DNA from: an uncultured Lachnospiraceae bacterium
GTDB lineage: Bacteria; Bacillota; Clostridia; Lachnospirales; Lachnospiraceae
DNA length: 64,000 nt
Reading direction: 5' to 3'
Assembly: GCA_947565425.1 (NCBI GenBank)
Contig: CANOFW010000015.1
Coordinates: 1 to 64,000, forward strand
Shown: one piece after another, positions 16,844 to 25,233 of the stretch
Position numbering within the stretch: position 1 is the first letter of the stretch
How the letters are laid out: each line of letters opens with the position of its first letter
Position numbers and translations under genes: made by a program
The notes under the pieces: model-generated
The model's input: the letters and a program-made list of their open reading frames with translations, nothing else
The model's database searches: none
What the model was told of the DNA's origin: nothing

Positions 16844-17755
16844 TCACACCTCCCCCATGTTCACCACAGATTTTCTACGCAAATATTTATACAAGATATC
16901 TGCGGCAAGGCTTTTTCCCCGTCCCTTATCCGTAGCAATCTGCACGGAACGCTTGGGAACCACGCAGCCCAGATGAATCTGCACCAACTTCTTCTGCGCC
17001 AATAAAGGCTCCGCCAGTTTTCGCGGCACAAAGCCGATGCCAAGATTATTTTCAATCATCGGCAGCATGAGGCCGGAGGTTTCCACCTGCATATCGGGCT
17101 CCAAATCAATCTTATGTTGAATAAAAAAATCCTTATATAATTTATAGGTTGCGCTTGCACTGCCCAAGCCGACCCAGGGATAATCCTCAATATCTTTGAG
17201 CTCCAAAGGAGACAGGCAAAGATTTTTGTATTGCAGGCCGCCTACCAATATTTCTTCAAATTCCAACACCTTCTCACAGGAAATCGTCTTCGGCATTTCA
17301 AAAGGCATTGTCAACACGGCAAAATCAAGTTTTCCGCTGATTAGATACTTGACAATTTCCGGCGTCGTGTGGTTATGGATTTTAATTTTGACTGCTGGAT
17401 ATTGCGCCTGAAAATCATGCAGCGCATCCAGCAGAAAAAGATAGATCGCCGTCTCTGTGGCCCCAATCTCAACCGTGCCGCAGCACTGCGCATCCTGCCT
17501 GCATAGTTCCTCCTGCGCGTTCAAAAGCTGCCGGTACGCAATCTCCACATGAGAAAACAGCAGCTCACCCTCTTTTGTCAGACTGACGCCCCGGGCTTCA
17601 CGTATGAACAGCCTGCACCCCAACTGCGTTTCTAACAACTTCAAGATACGCGTCACATTGGGCTGGTTGCTGCCCAATGCCAGAGCTGCTTTCGTTATAT
17701 TCTGATATTTTGCCACATAATAAAAGATTTTATAGTACTCAAAATTTATATCCAT
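16844..17755 (-). CDS. LysR-family transcriptional regulator
   Basis: A 303-residue regulator with the N-terminal winged helix (1-60): FYYVAKYQNITKAALALGSN, VTRILKLLETQLGCRLF and REARGVSLTKEGE. The remainder is the periplasmic-binding-like effector domain (about 90-295). It is transcribed divergently from the MATE transporter gene across a 121-bp gap, the usual arrangement in which a LysR protein controls its neighbour. The inducer is unknown. Confidence 0.9.
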   Translation of the reverse strand: MDINFEYYKIFYYVAKYQNITKAALALGSNQPNVTRILKLLETQLGCRLFIREARGVSLTKEGELLFSHVEIAYRQLLNAQEELCRQDAQCCGTVEIGATETAIYLFLLDALHDFQAQYPAVKIKIHNHTTPEIVKYLISGKLDFAVLTMPFEMPKTISCEKVLEFEEILVGGLQYKNLCLSPLELKDIEDYPWVGLGSASATYKLYKDFFIQHKIDLEPDMQVETSGLMLPMIENNLGIGFVPRKLAEPLLAQKKLVQIHLGCVVPKRSVQIATDKGRGKSLAADILYKYLRRKSVVNMGEV

Positions 17756-17813
17756 ATATTTTTTATATTCCCGCTATATTATATATATATTTTAAATATT
17801 TCTTTGCAGGTAG

Positions 17814-17819
17814 TATAAT
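17814..17819 (+). promoter_or_regulatory. -10 box of the MATE transporter gene
   Basis: TATAAT occurs 57 bases upstream of the start in an A/T-rich divergent region with many TATA stretches. The -35 element is poor (TTTAAA/TATTTT), consistent with dependence on the divergently encoded LysR regulator. Confidence 0.5.
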
Positions 17820-17876
17820 ACATCTTCAGTGAGAAGTAAACGAAAAATGAGAACTTGACGAAAGGATTGATTACAT

Positions 17877-19244
17877 ATGAATAAAGACCTGACCGTTGGG
17901 AATCCAGGAAAAGTGTTGCGTTCCTTCTGCCTGCCCATGTTTGGCAGCATCGTGTTCCAACAACTTTATAACATCGCCGACTCATTAGTTGCCGGCAAAT
18001 TTATCGGGGAAAATGCCCTGGCAGCAGTGGGCAACAGCTACAACATTACGCTTATTTTTATAGCCTTTGCTTTCGGCTGCAATATTGGCTGCTCCGTGAT
18101 TGCCGCGCAGCTCTTCGGTGCAAAAGACTACAAGAGCATGAAATCCTGCGTCTACACAACCTTACTTGCCAGCGGTGTACTGTGTCTTTTGCTGATGCTC
18201 GCCGGCCTTTTGTCCTGCGATACCTTGCTGCGCCTAATGAAAACACAGCAAGAAATCATGGCTGATTCCTCCCTCTACCTGAACATTTATATTTGGGGAC
18301 TGCCCTTTTTGTTTTTCTATAATATCGCGACAGGCATTTTTAGCGCATTGGGAGATTCCAAGACGCCCTTTCTCTTCCTTGCCGTGTCCTCCACCGCTAA
18401 TATTTTGGTTGACATTCTTTTTGTGCAAACATTTTCCATGGGCATTGCCGGCGTAGCATGGGCAACTTTTCTCTGCCAGGGAATTAGCTGTATTTTTTCT
18501 GTCGCTCTGATTTTAAAACGTTTGGCAAACATAACCGTCTCCGGCAATATCCCGCTCTTTTCCTGGCCGCTGCTGAAAAAAATTGCTGCCATAGCCATTC
18601 CCAGCATCTTGCAGCAATCGTTTATTTCTGTGGGAAACATGATGATTCAAGGATGTATCAACAGTTTTGGCGTCAGCGTCGCCGCCGGATATTCCGCCGC
18701 CGTCAAACTAAACAATCTGGTAATCACCTCATTTACCACCATTGGCAACGGTATCTCGAACTTTACCGCGCAAAACCTGGGCGCAAATAAATTAAAAAGA
18801 ATACGCAAAGGGTTCCGTGCTGGGCTGAAACTGATGTGGTGTCTTTGCATCCCTTTTTGTATTGTTTATATCTGTCTGGGCAAATATTTGTTACTGTTGT
18901 TTATGGAGCAAAGCTCTGTCACTGCGCTTATGACGGGCAGACAATTTCTATGGATTCTGTCTCCCTTTTATTTCGTAGTTTCAGCAAAACTGACGGCAGA
19001 CGGCATCCTTCGCGGCGTGGGAGCTATGCGCCAATTCATGATCGCCACTTTTACCGACCTGATTTTGCGCGTTGTCCTGTCGTTCGTGCTTGCGAGCTGG
19101 ACAAATTCAGCCCTCGGCATATGGTCTTCCTGGCCAGTCGGCTGGACAATCGGCATGGGCGTTTCGATTTTCTTTTATTCCCGTGAGCTTGCTGCGGGGT
19201 ATTTGCCTGGGAACAAAGCGGGCAAGTCCGCAGGGGCTCCCTAA
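17877..19244 (+). CDS. MATE family multidrug/toxin efflux transporter
   Basis: A 455-residue membrane protein with twelve predicted helices, typical of NorM/DinF-class exporters that use sodium or proton gradients. Family marks: GSIVFQQLYNIADSLVAGKF near the N-terminus, the symmetric middle GIAGVAWATFLCQG and the second-half helix start SILQQSFISVGNMM. The ATG has AAAGGATTG upstream. The last eleven codons lie in a family C repeat (from 19212), so the C-terminus GNKAGKSAGAP is repeat-encoded. The substrate is unknown; the LysR gene next to it is the likely regulator. Confidence 0.93.
   Translation: MNKDLTVGNPGKVLRSFCLPMFGSIVFQQLYNIADSLVAGKFIGENALAAVGNSYNITLIFIAFAFGCNIGCSVIAAQLFGAKDYKSMKSCVYTTLLASGVLCLLLMLAGLLSCDTLLRLMKTQQEIMADSSLYLNIYIWGLPFLFFYNIATGIFSALGDSKTPFLFLAVSSTANILVDILFVQTFSMGIAGVAWATFLCQGISCIFSVALILKRLANITVSGNIPLFSWPLLKKIAAIAIPSILQQSFISVGNMMIQGCINSFGVSVAAGYSAAVKLNNLVITSFTTIGNGISNFTAQNLGANKLKRIRKGFRAGLKLMWCLCIPFCIVYICLGKYLLLLFMEQSSVTALMTGRQFLWILSPFYFVVSAKLTADGILRGVGAMRQFMIATFTDLILRVVLSFVLASWTNSALGIWSSWPVGWTIGMGVSIFFYSRELAAGYLPGNKAGKSAGAP
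19212..19243 (+). repeat. Intergenic repeat, family C copy 1 (partial), inside the MATE 3' end
   Basis: Nearly identical over its first 33 bases to 31677-31710 (AACAAAGCGGGCAAG then CC, CA and GGGCTCCC). The rest of the family C element (the ATTGCACACTTT arm) is not recognisable here. It encodes the final residues and stop of the transporter. Confidence 0.6.
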
Positions 19245-19409
19245 ATCACTCATTCATGATTGGCTGGACATCCGGTGAATGTCTGTTTAGCACGGACCGA
19301 AGCGAAGCGTAGACCTTGGCTGCTTTGCTGCGTCAAGTGCATTCGCGTTAGCGACTAATACCTCAACGATAAACGGTAATCGGTTCGGACACAACCCGAA
19401 CGCACAAAT

Positions 19410-19441
19410 CCCCCTCAAAGAGCTTCTACTCTTTGAGGGGG
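19410..19441 (-). terminator. Strong hairpin downstream of the 19.5-kb gene
   Basis: A 13-bp perfect stem, CCCCCTCAAAGAG (19410-19422) with CTCTTTGAGGGGG (19429-19441), six-base loop. It sits between convergent genes and may end transcripts from either side, although the T tract is short on both strands. Confidence 0.65.
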
Positions 19442-19464
19442 AGATATATTTGCTTACCATAAAT

Positions 19465-20304
19465 TTATCTGCGCTCATCCCTCGCATGTAACGGCTGGGA
19501 AAGCCAATCTTCATACTCCTTCAACGCCTTATCATGAACCGTGCTGGGAATCACCCATTTATTTCCTGCCTCCCGAATCTGACCGCCCTCCACAACGCAT
19601 TTTGTGCCGTTGAGGGTAAACTCTTTGCTCAGGTCTATGCCTAACTCCCCAAGCAGGCTCAGCAGCATAGGCGTCTGCTGCGGCCAGATGTAAATGGAAG
19701 GCCACTGCTGATCCGCAAAATGAATCAGCGCGTTCAATCCGTTTGCCAAACTCTCGACTCTCTGTTCCGTATCGGCGCTCCCGCTGCCATAGCCCATAAC
19801 CTCCACAGAATCTTCCGCCACTCTCAGCCTATAGCCATTCCCCAAATCAAACACATCACCCACTGCCAAATTCATGCTGTTAGTTTCCGGGTCGTAAGCT
19901 TTAGACTCAAGCGTCTTAAAGGGAATATTCTTTCCCCAACCCGCCATATCTTCATATGAGAGATACATCGGGACATATTCCGTGAGCACTTTGTCCCCAT
20001 TGACCGTATATCTCGATTCCTCCCCACTGACCTGCTCGCAGGTGATTTCATATTCTTCCATATTAGGGTCGATATCAAACTTCAATCCTCTAAATGAGCC
20101 AGTTTGGTATACCATTTGCATTAATTTGTCAATATTGTGCTTTTTCTTGACATCATAGCCATTGAGCTCTTGCGACGATTCAGCCGACAAATTTCCATTA
20201 AAATAATTCACAAATTCATCCGCAGAACCGTCCTTCGTCGACAATTGCCCTGTCTTAGAATTGTAAATATAAGTCTGTACCGAGCCAATTCCTGTAACTG
20301 CCAT
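19465..20304 (-). CDS. Unknown protein, last gene of a three-gene accessory cluster
   Basis: I do not recognise this 279-residue protein. It begins MAVTGIGSVQTYIYNSKTGQ with no signal peptide or membrane helix, and is of mixed alpha/beta character with many polar residues. The opening resembles proteins that leave through the flagellar apparatus without a cleaved signal. The mid-part contains a strand-rich stretch (LAVGDVFDLGNGYRLRVAEDS). The two genes upstream are transcribed in the same direction with gaps of 0-32 bases, so they form one unit. The ribosome site is AAAGGAG. Confidence 0.75.
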   Translation of the reverse strand: MAVTGIGSVQTYIYNSKTGQLSTKDGSADEFVNYFNGNLSAESSQELNGYDVKKKHNIDKLMQMVYQTGSFRGLKFDIDPNMEEYEITCEQVSGEESRYTVNGDKVLTEYVPMYLSYEDMAGWGKNIPFKTLESKAYDPETNSMNLAVGDVFDLGNGYRLRVAEDSVEVMGYGSGSADTEQRVESLANGLNALIHFADQQWPSIYIWPQQTPMLLSLLGELGIDLSKEFTLNGTKCVVEGGQIREAGNKWVIPSTVHDKALKEYEDWLSQPLHARDERR

Positions 20305-20336
20305 ATGTATACTCCTTTCCTAATTCCTCTGTAAAC

Positions 20337-21116
20337 CTACCAAATTTGCCGCAAAATATTCTCCCAATAAGCACCAATGGAAAGTTGCGGCCTGTAATCC
20401 TCAAAAGAATCCACTCTCTGACGCATCCGCTGCAAATTCTTCTCAGAAACTGCCTCCATATAGGCTTCCTTTGTCTTCTTCTCAATTTCTTCCGGTCTTT
20501 CCGGAGGTTTTACTCCACCGAAAGTCTCCTTAATCTGCACCATTACCTTTTTGGAAGCAGCCACAAAAGTCGTATGCCGGTCATATGCCAAATCAAGTTC
20601 CGCCAGACGGTCCTCCACCGTCTCTTCCCTGCGTGCGCCTGTATCCTGGTCAATCACATACGTTGTCTCACGGTCTTTTCGCGCAAACTCATCGACAATG
20701 CGGTCATGCACTACCTGATATGCTTTCGCCATTAACGTCATAGAATTGTCAAAAGAATGCCCCGCTACTTCGCGCCCCCAGGTTTTGCGCTCCTCATTGA
20801 TGACTTCCTGCATTTCACTCAGAAAATTATTCGTATAATCCATGGATTTGGTGCGAAGCTGCTTATCCAACTCTTCAAACTCAGCCTTTATATCCCTGGC
20901 AGAGTTCAGCCCATTTTTATTCAAATATTCCCGCATCTCGCGGGCAGATTTCATACCTTCCTGAGAAAATGTTACCTTATCTTTGGAGAGCTGCTGCACC
21001 CTTGGTCTGTCTTCCTGCACATTCCCTTGCTCCTTCGCACGAGCCGCCATCTCCTCATAGGTCATAATATGCTTGTTCAGCCTGGGCGTCTCCGTCCTAC
21101 CTGCATAGATTGCCAT
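20337..21116 (-). CDS. Unknown helical protein, middle gene of the cluster
   Basis: A 259-residue protein, largely helical and charged, without signal peptide or membrane segment. Coiled-coil-like stretches occur near residues 50-110 (for example DIKAEFEELDKQLRTKSMDY) and near 205-235 (PEEIEKKTKEAYMEAVSEKN). I choose ATG 21116, which has an AGGTG site; a GTG at 21125 lies in that site. The upstream gene's stop is adjacent (21126-21128), so translation is probably coupled. No family is recognised. Confidence 0.75.
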   Translation of the reverse strand: MAIYAGRTETPRLNKHIMTYEEMAARAKEQGNVQEDRPRVQQLSKDKVTFSQEGMKSAREMREYLNKNGLNSARDIKAEFEELDKQLRTKSMDYTNNFLSEMQEVINEERKTWGREVAGHSFDNSMTLMAKAYQVVHDRIVDEFARKDRETTYVIDQDTGARREETVEDRLAELDLAYDRHTTFVAASKKVMVQIKETFGGVKPPERPEEIEKKTKEAYMEAVSEKNLQRMRQRVDSFEDYRPQLSIGAYWENILRQIW

Positions 21117-21125
21117 AAACTTCAC

Positions 21126-21773
21126 CTATCCCCAAAAATCATACTTACTTGCCGAGGCAAAATAATTGTTGCCCAAAATATCGTACTGGCTGGAAGCGCT
21201 GCTGATGTTGGCCTTTGCATTGTCGGCAACACGGCCTGCCAAAAAAGAAAGTTTGTTAGAGAAGGAGCCGTCTGCGCACAACACTTTCTCCAGCTTATCT
21301 ACATCTGACGCAATAAATTTATCGCCGTCTATCTTTAAAGTACCATCGTTGCCCATCGTAATCCCTATTTCTTCTAACGCATCCTTGCTATCCGTATACG
21401 CCTCTTTCATCATCTGGCGATACCCCTGATTTAATGGAGAAGACGTATTTTTCAGTGATTTGACGGTGCTGTTATAGTCCTTTATCAAACCCTGCGCTTT
21501 CTCATAAACCGACTGTAAATCGCCACTCTTGCGCGCTTCCTCAAACAACTTCTCAGAAGCCATCTCTTCCGCAGATTGCTGTAATTGCTCTGCCTGTCCC
21601 TTTAACTTTTCATAACTTTTATTCTCTGTATGAATACCCTTTTTGTTAAGCGCACTTAATAGGCTATTGGGACTGCTACTGCTGCTGTTTATGCAGTTTA
21701 AAAGCGATACGTTATTTACGGGCAGTCCTGCCTTTCGCATTGACGCGTTTAACATCTGCGTGGTAATTCTCAT
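21126..21773 (-). CDS. Putative flagellar axial-type protein (FliD-like features)
   Basis: A 215-residue protein opening MRITTQMLNASMRKAGLP, which resembles the N-terminus of flagellar hook-associated proteins such as FlgL (MRITxxM). After a coiled region, ALEEIGITMGNDGTLKIDGDKFI followed by VDKLEKVLCADGSFSNKLSFL resembles the C-terminal helical region of the filament cap FliD (pattern IGITLxxDGTLxID). It is shorter than real FliD or FlgL. The start at 21773 has AAAGGAGG. Possibly a secreted companion of flagella; not proven. Confidence 0.65.
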   Translation of the reverse strand: MRITTQMLNASMRKAGLPVNNVSLLNCINSSSSSPNSLLSALNKKGIHTENKSYEKLKGQAEQLQQSAEEMASEKLFEEARKSGDLQSVYEKAQGLIKDYNSTVKSLKNTSSPLNQGYRQMMKEAYTDSKDALEEIGITMGNDGTLKIDGDKFIASDVDKLEKVLCADGSFSNKLSFLAGRVADNAKANISSASSQYDILGNNYFASASKYDFWG

Positions 21774-21933
21774 AATGTGATCCTCCTTTAAATAATTTCT
21801 TTCCTTATTTATCGGAGAATAACATACAGGTTTAATGCCATTGGCACAAAACAACGTTTTATCGGTATAAAATTTCACCTGGTGGAAAACAGTAGCGAAA
21901 TGCCAACTGTTGAAGACAAGAAGAATAGGTACC

Positions 21934-22515
21934 TTAGGCTTTGCCAAAAAGCTCAGGATAATAATAGTTTATAAAATCATTTACCTCAAGCGTATGTACT
22001 TCATGATAGAAAGAGCCTTTAAATCTATTCAACCCAAATTTAACCTGAAGTCGATTTACGCCTGATAATTTGGCATAACTCTTAAAGGCCTCCGTAATTT
22101 TATCGAATGATTTTGATGGTTGATACGATGATGAATCCGATTTACTCTTCTGATTATCATACACAACAATCAATATCGTATTTTGTGCTAGTTCTTCTCT
22201 TGTTTTATTTTCATTCACCAAAAGAAGCGCCAGGCTGTCATATGCCTTATTCCATAGGTGTTCGCGCTTAATATTTCCCTCACCCTGGTTCTTAAATTCA
22301 ATAAGATATCTTTTCCCTTCTTTTTCCCAATAAGCATCGCAGGAAAAAGTCTGCTCTCCACGGAATTTTTTACACAGCGTCTTCTTGATACCGTCAAAAT
22401 TATACATCCTATGCTGTTTTTCATCGTCTTCTATTAAAGATACTCTCGCCTCTTTATCTAAAGACAGATCCCTTATCGTACATAAATAGCTATTGTAATC
22501 CTCAATAATTCTCAT
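21934..22515 (-). CDS. PD-(D/E)XK-type nuclease candidate partnered with an ATPase
   Basis: A 193-residue protein with a nuclease-like active-site pattern: D60 in TFSCDAYW, then E73 and K75 in the strand YLIEFKN, followed by a helix with HLWNKAYDSLALLL. This is the D...E-x-K arrangement of restriction-like folds. It has no other domain. The gene follows the ATPase gene by 13 bases and the two should be one transcript. Possible role: the nuclease effector of a two-gene defense or DNA-processing module. Family is not identified. Confidence 0.65.
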   Translation of the reverse strand: MRIIEDYNSYLCTIRDLSLDKEARVSLIEDDEKQHRMYNFDGIKKTLCKKFRGEQTFSCDAYWEKEGKRYLIEFKNQGEGNIKREHLWNKAYDSLALLLVNENKTREELAQNTILIVVYDNQKSKSDSSSYQPSKSFDKITEAFKSYAKLSGVNRLQVKFGLNRFKGSFYHEVHTLEVNDFINYYYPELFGKA

Positions 22516-22528
22516 GTTTACTCCGCCT

Positions 22529-23806
22529 CTAAAGCTCCTCTAAAGGTTTATACAAAAGTTCATATATCCGTTCCTTCTCTTGCGTTACATCTTCTACACG
22601 GTATAAATTATCCTCTGGCACAGTAAGATAAAATTTGCCGTCCAACGTCATCTCATTTTGTGCCAATTTGACTTCAATTGCCCGGATAAAATACGGGCTA
22701 TGTGAATTAATATATATGACAATCCCCAGCTCTTTGCGCAATAGAACCAAAATCTCAGCCAGAACAATTTGCCACTCAGGATGCAGGTTTATTTCCGGCT
22801 CATCAATAAGCAGAATATCTCCCCGTTTCAAAGCGCCATTCTCCAACAAAGTCTGTAAGACAACAAAAACTTTTAATCCGGCAGAAAGATTCGACAACTC
22901 CACAAAGTTTTGCCCCTTTTTTTCAAAAAACCTAATTCCCGACGACTCATTCTTCAAGGAACCATGCGTCACCTTTTCCACAATATATGCAATAATCTCT
23001 CTTACTTTATTAGCTTCTGCGTATTCTTCATATGATTCCTCATCCTCATTGGCAATACGGTGAAGCATGCTGATACAACTGGAAGCAGGCTGAGAAAACT
23101 CCATCCTTCCACCTCTTGAATTCCTCCAAACTCTGCCATCTATCTTTATCAAATCCAGCAGATTGATAGATTCCATATAAATTGCACGCATGTCAAATAT
23201 AACATTTTGACTAAATTGAGACAGTTTATCTCCTACAAATTCTGTTCTCAGCTCATTATCCGGAAAAGAAAAACTCATTTTCCCATTGTTGTTATTATAA
23301 AAACAGCTAATCTGCCTATTAAAAACTCTTCTTATAAAAGATTCTATCAAAAATCGCTCATATTCCTCAGACGGACGTTCCAGTATAGCACAGATTTCTC
23401 TGAAGAAAACATCTGCCTCTTCATTGAGCTTCTTTTCAAATCCTTCTTGGTCATGAATCCATTGGTCGATATAGGCTCTGAGACCTTTATGTTCTTTGTC
23501 TGCAATCCATTCCAACATGTCCTTATCGTCAATTGAACTAACAAAATCCTCTTCCGCCAACCAAAATATAATACTCTCTGATAACTCTTTATTAGATCTT
23601 AATATCTTTGAAACTGCATGTTCAATACCATTTTTTCTGGAATTCAACACTCTAAGGGGTAAATTCCTATAGGCGCTTATCATGGCATACACAGCCTTGG
23701 CTATGGTCGTTTTTCCTGTCTTATTTAACCCGGCAACAACCGTTATGCCATTCAGTTCAATATCTGCTTTCTTTATAAGCGCTATATTCTCAATCCTTAT
23801 ATTCAT
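22529..23806 (-). CDS. RecF/OLD-like AAA (ABC-type) ATPase
   Basis: A 425-residue ATPase of the family seen in DNA-repair and phage-defense genes. Walker A is GLNKTGKTT (residues 26-34), the ABC-like signature is LSNLSAGLK (about 304-312), Walker B with the catalytic glutamate is ILLIDEPE (about 331-338), and the switch histidine is in INSHSPYF (about 366). The middle is a helical insertion. It has no TOPRIM domain, so the adjacent nuclease-like gene may supply the cutting activity. The ATG at 23806 has AAGGGG about ten bases upstream; a GTG start at 23827 is less likely. Confidence 0.85.
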   Translation of the reverse strand: MNIRIENIALIKKADIELNGITVVAGLNKTGKTTIAKAVYAMISAYRNLPLRVLNSRKNGIEHAVSKILRSNKELSESIIFWLAEEDFVSSIDDKDMLEWIADKEHKGLRAYIDQWIHDQEGFEKKLNEEADVFFREICAILERPSEEYERFLIESFIRRVFNRQISCFYNNNNGKMSFSFPDNELRTEFVGDKLSQFSQNVIFDMRAIYMESINLLDLIKIDGRVWRNSRGGRMEFSQPASSCISMLHRIANEDEESYEEYAEANKVREIIAYIVEKVTHGSLKNESSGIRFFEKKGQNFVELSNLSAGLKVFVVLQTLLENGALKRGDILLIDEPEINLHPEWQIVLAEILVLLRKELGIVIYINSHSPYFIRAIEVKLAQNEMTLDGKFYLTVPEDNLYRVEDVTQEKERIYELLYKPLEEL

Positions 23807-23977
23807 ATGCACAATTCCCCTTTCCACGCAGATTGCAGCATAACTCCACAGGTCAAATTATACAATACCTGCCAGCTTTTCACAATACTAAAAAACAAAG
23901 TGCATACCACCTAACGCAGCATACACTTTATCTTATGGATTACTATGTGTTCTTATACTTTATCCGCAACACGCCTT

Positions 23978-25054
23978 CTACACAAAAGAAAACTTCTCTT
24001 CCGTCGCACGGAAAAATTCGCTCTTCGCCATATCAAAGCAGTCTAAAATCTTCGGCGAGAATATGCCGCATTCGCCGTCCTTAATCATACGAACCGCCTC
24101 ATCCACGGCATAAGCCGCCTTATAGACGCGCTTGCTCACCAGGGCGTCGTAAACGTCCACAATGGAGACTACCTGCGCCCAGATAGGGATTTCTTCCCCT
24201 TTTAATTTGTCTGGATAACCATTGCCGTCATAACGCTCATGGTGATATCTGCAAATATCATAGCAATAATGATAAAACTCATTATCCTCCTGCTTAAAAT
24301 TCTCCAATAACTCACAACCATACGTCGTATGTTTTTTCATTTCTTCAAATTCATCTTTTGTCAACTTGCCAGGCTTTAACAAAATACTGTCGGGAATGGC
24401 AATTTTACCTAAATCATGAAGCGCAGCCGCATTCGTGATGAGATTTACCGACTCATCAGTAAGGCTATACTCTGGAAACTCATCTTTCACATATCTGAGA
24501 AGAATCTTTGTGAAATATTTTACTCTTTGGATATGCTCGCCGGATTCCAGGCTACGGAACTCTACCACAGAGCTCAAAGCGTTAATCAGGAATTCATTAC
24601 TGCGCTCCAACTTCTCTCTGCTCTCACGAAGCTGCTTCGTACGCTGTTCCAACTTTGCCTCGATGTCCCTTCTGTTCTGGAACAGTTCAATAATGTTCTG
24701 AGCACGGCGCATAACAACCTTAGGCTCAAACGGCTTATAGATAATATCCGATACACCGTATTCGTAAGCTTTTACCTCACTTTCCGTAGTCGCTTCTCCG
24801 GTAATCATGATAACCGGAATGGAACTGATATATCCCTTTTCCGACATATATTCTAAGACGTCCAGCCCCGACTTGTTCGGCATCATCAAATCAAGGAAAA
24901 TCAAAGACAGCGCTTCCCCATATTCCTCAAGCAACTCAATCGTCTCCACGCCATCGGCTGCCTCCAAAATCTCATACTGTTCCTCAAAAATAAAGCTAAG
25001 CATTTTGCGGTTTACTTCCACATCGTCCGCAATTAAAATGATATGTTCTTCCAT
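23978..25054 (-). CDS. Response regulator with HD-GYP cyclic-di-GMP phosphodiesterase domain
   Basis: A 358-residue protein. Receiver domain 1-120 with the phosphoacceptor D55 in LIFLDLMMP and threonine/lysine switch residues, a helical linker (about 125-160) with coiled-coil pattern, and an HD-GYP domain in which AALHDLGKIAIPD (HD at 213-214), HHERYDGNGYP (271-281) and KLKGEEIP are present. All metal ligands needed for activity appear intact. It should lower cyclic-di-GMP when phosphorylated. It has no adjacent kinase and its own ribosome site GGAGGG. Confidence 0.93.
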   Translation of the reverse strand: MEEHIILIADDVEVNRKMLSFIFEEQYEILEAADGVETIELLEEYGEALSLIFLDLMMPNKSGLDVLEYMSEKGYISSIPVIMITGEATTESEVKAYEYGVSDIIYKPFEPKVVMRRAQNIIELFQNRRDIEAKLEQRTKQLRESREKLERSNEFLINALSSVVEFRSLESGEHIQRVKYFTKILLRYVKDEFPEYSLTDESVNLITNAAALHDLGKIAIPDSILLKPGKLTKDEFEEMKKHTTYGCELLENFKQEDNEFYHYCYDICRYHHERYDGNGYPDKLKGEEIPIWAQVVSIVDVYDALVSKRVYKAAYAVDEAVRMIKDGECGIFSPKILDCFDMAKSEFFRATEEKFSFV

Positions 25055-25233
25055 TCCTATCCCTCCAGCAGCGCAGTTATTGGGCCTTAAATATACGTTA
25101 ATAATTTTGACAAACTGACGCTGTTATGCTATCTAAATAATGTCCACTACATTCTAACATAATCCATTTTAAAAAATCAAGACAAAACCATAGAATGTTC
25201 ATACTTTGTGTAACTATTTTTATACAAAATTCA

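Noticed and set aside
23806..23827. GTG start of the ATPase at 23827
   Set aside because: The GTG overlaps the AAGGGG ribosome site; ATG 23806 is better placed and gives the expected N-terminal strand.
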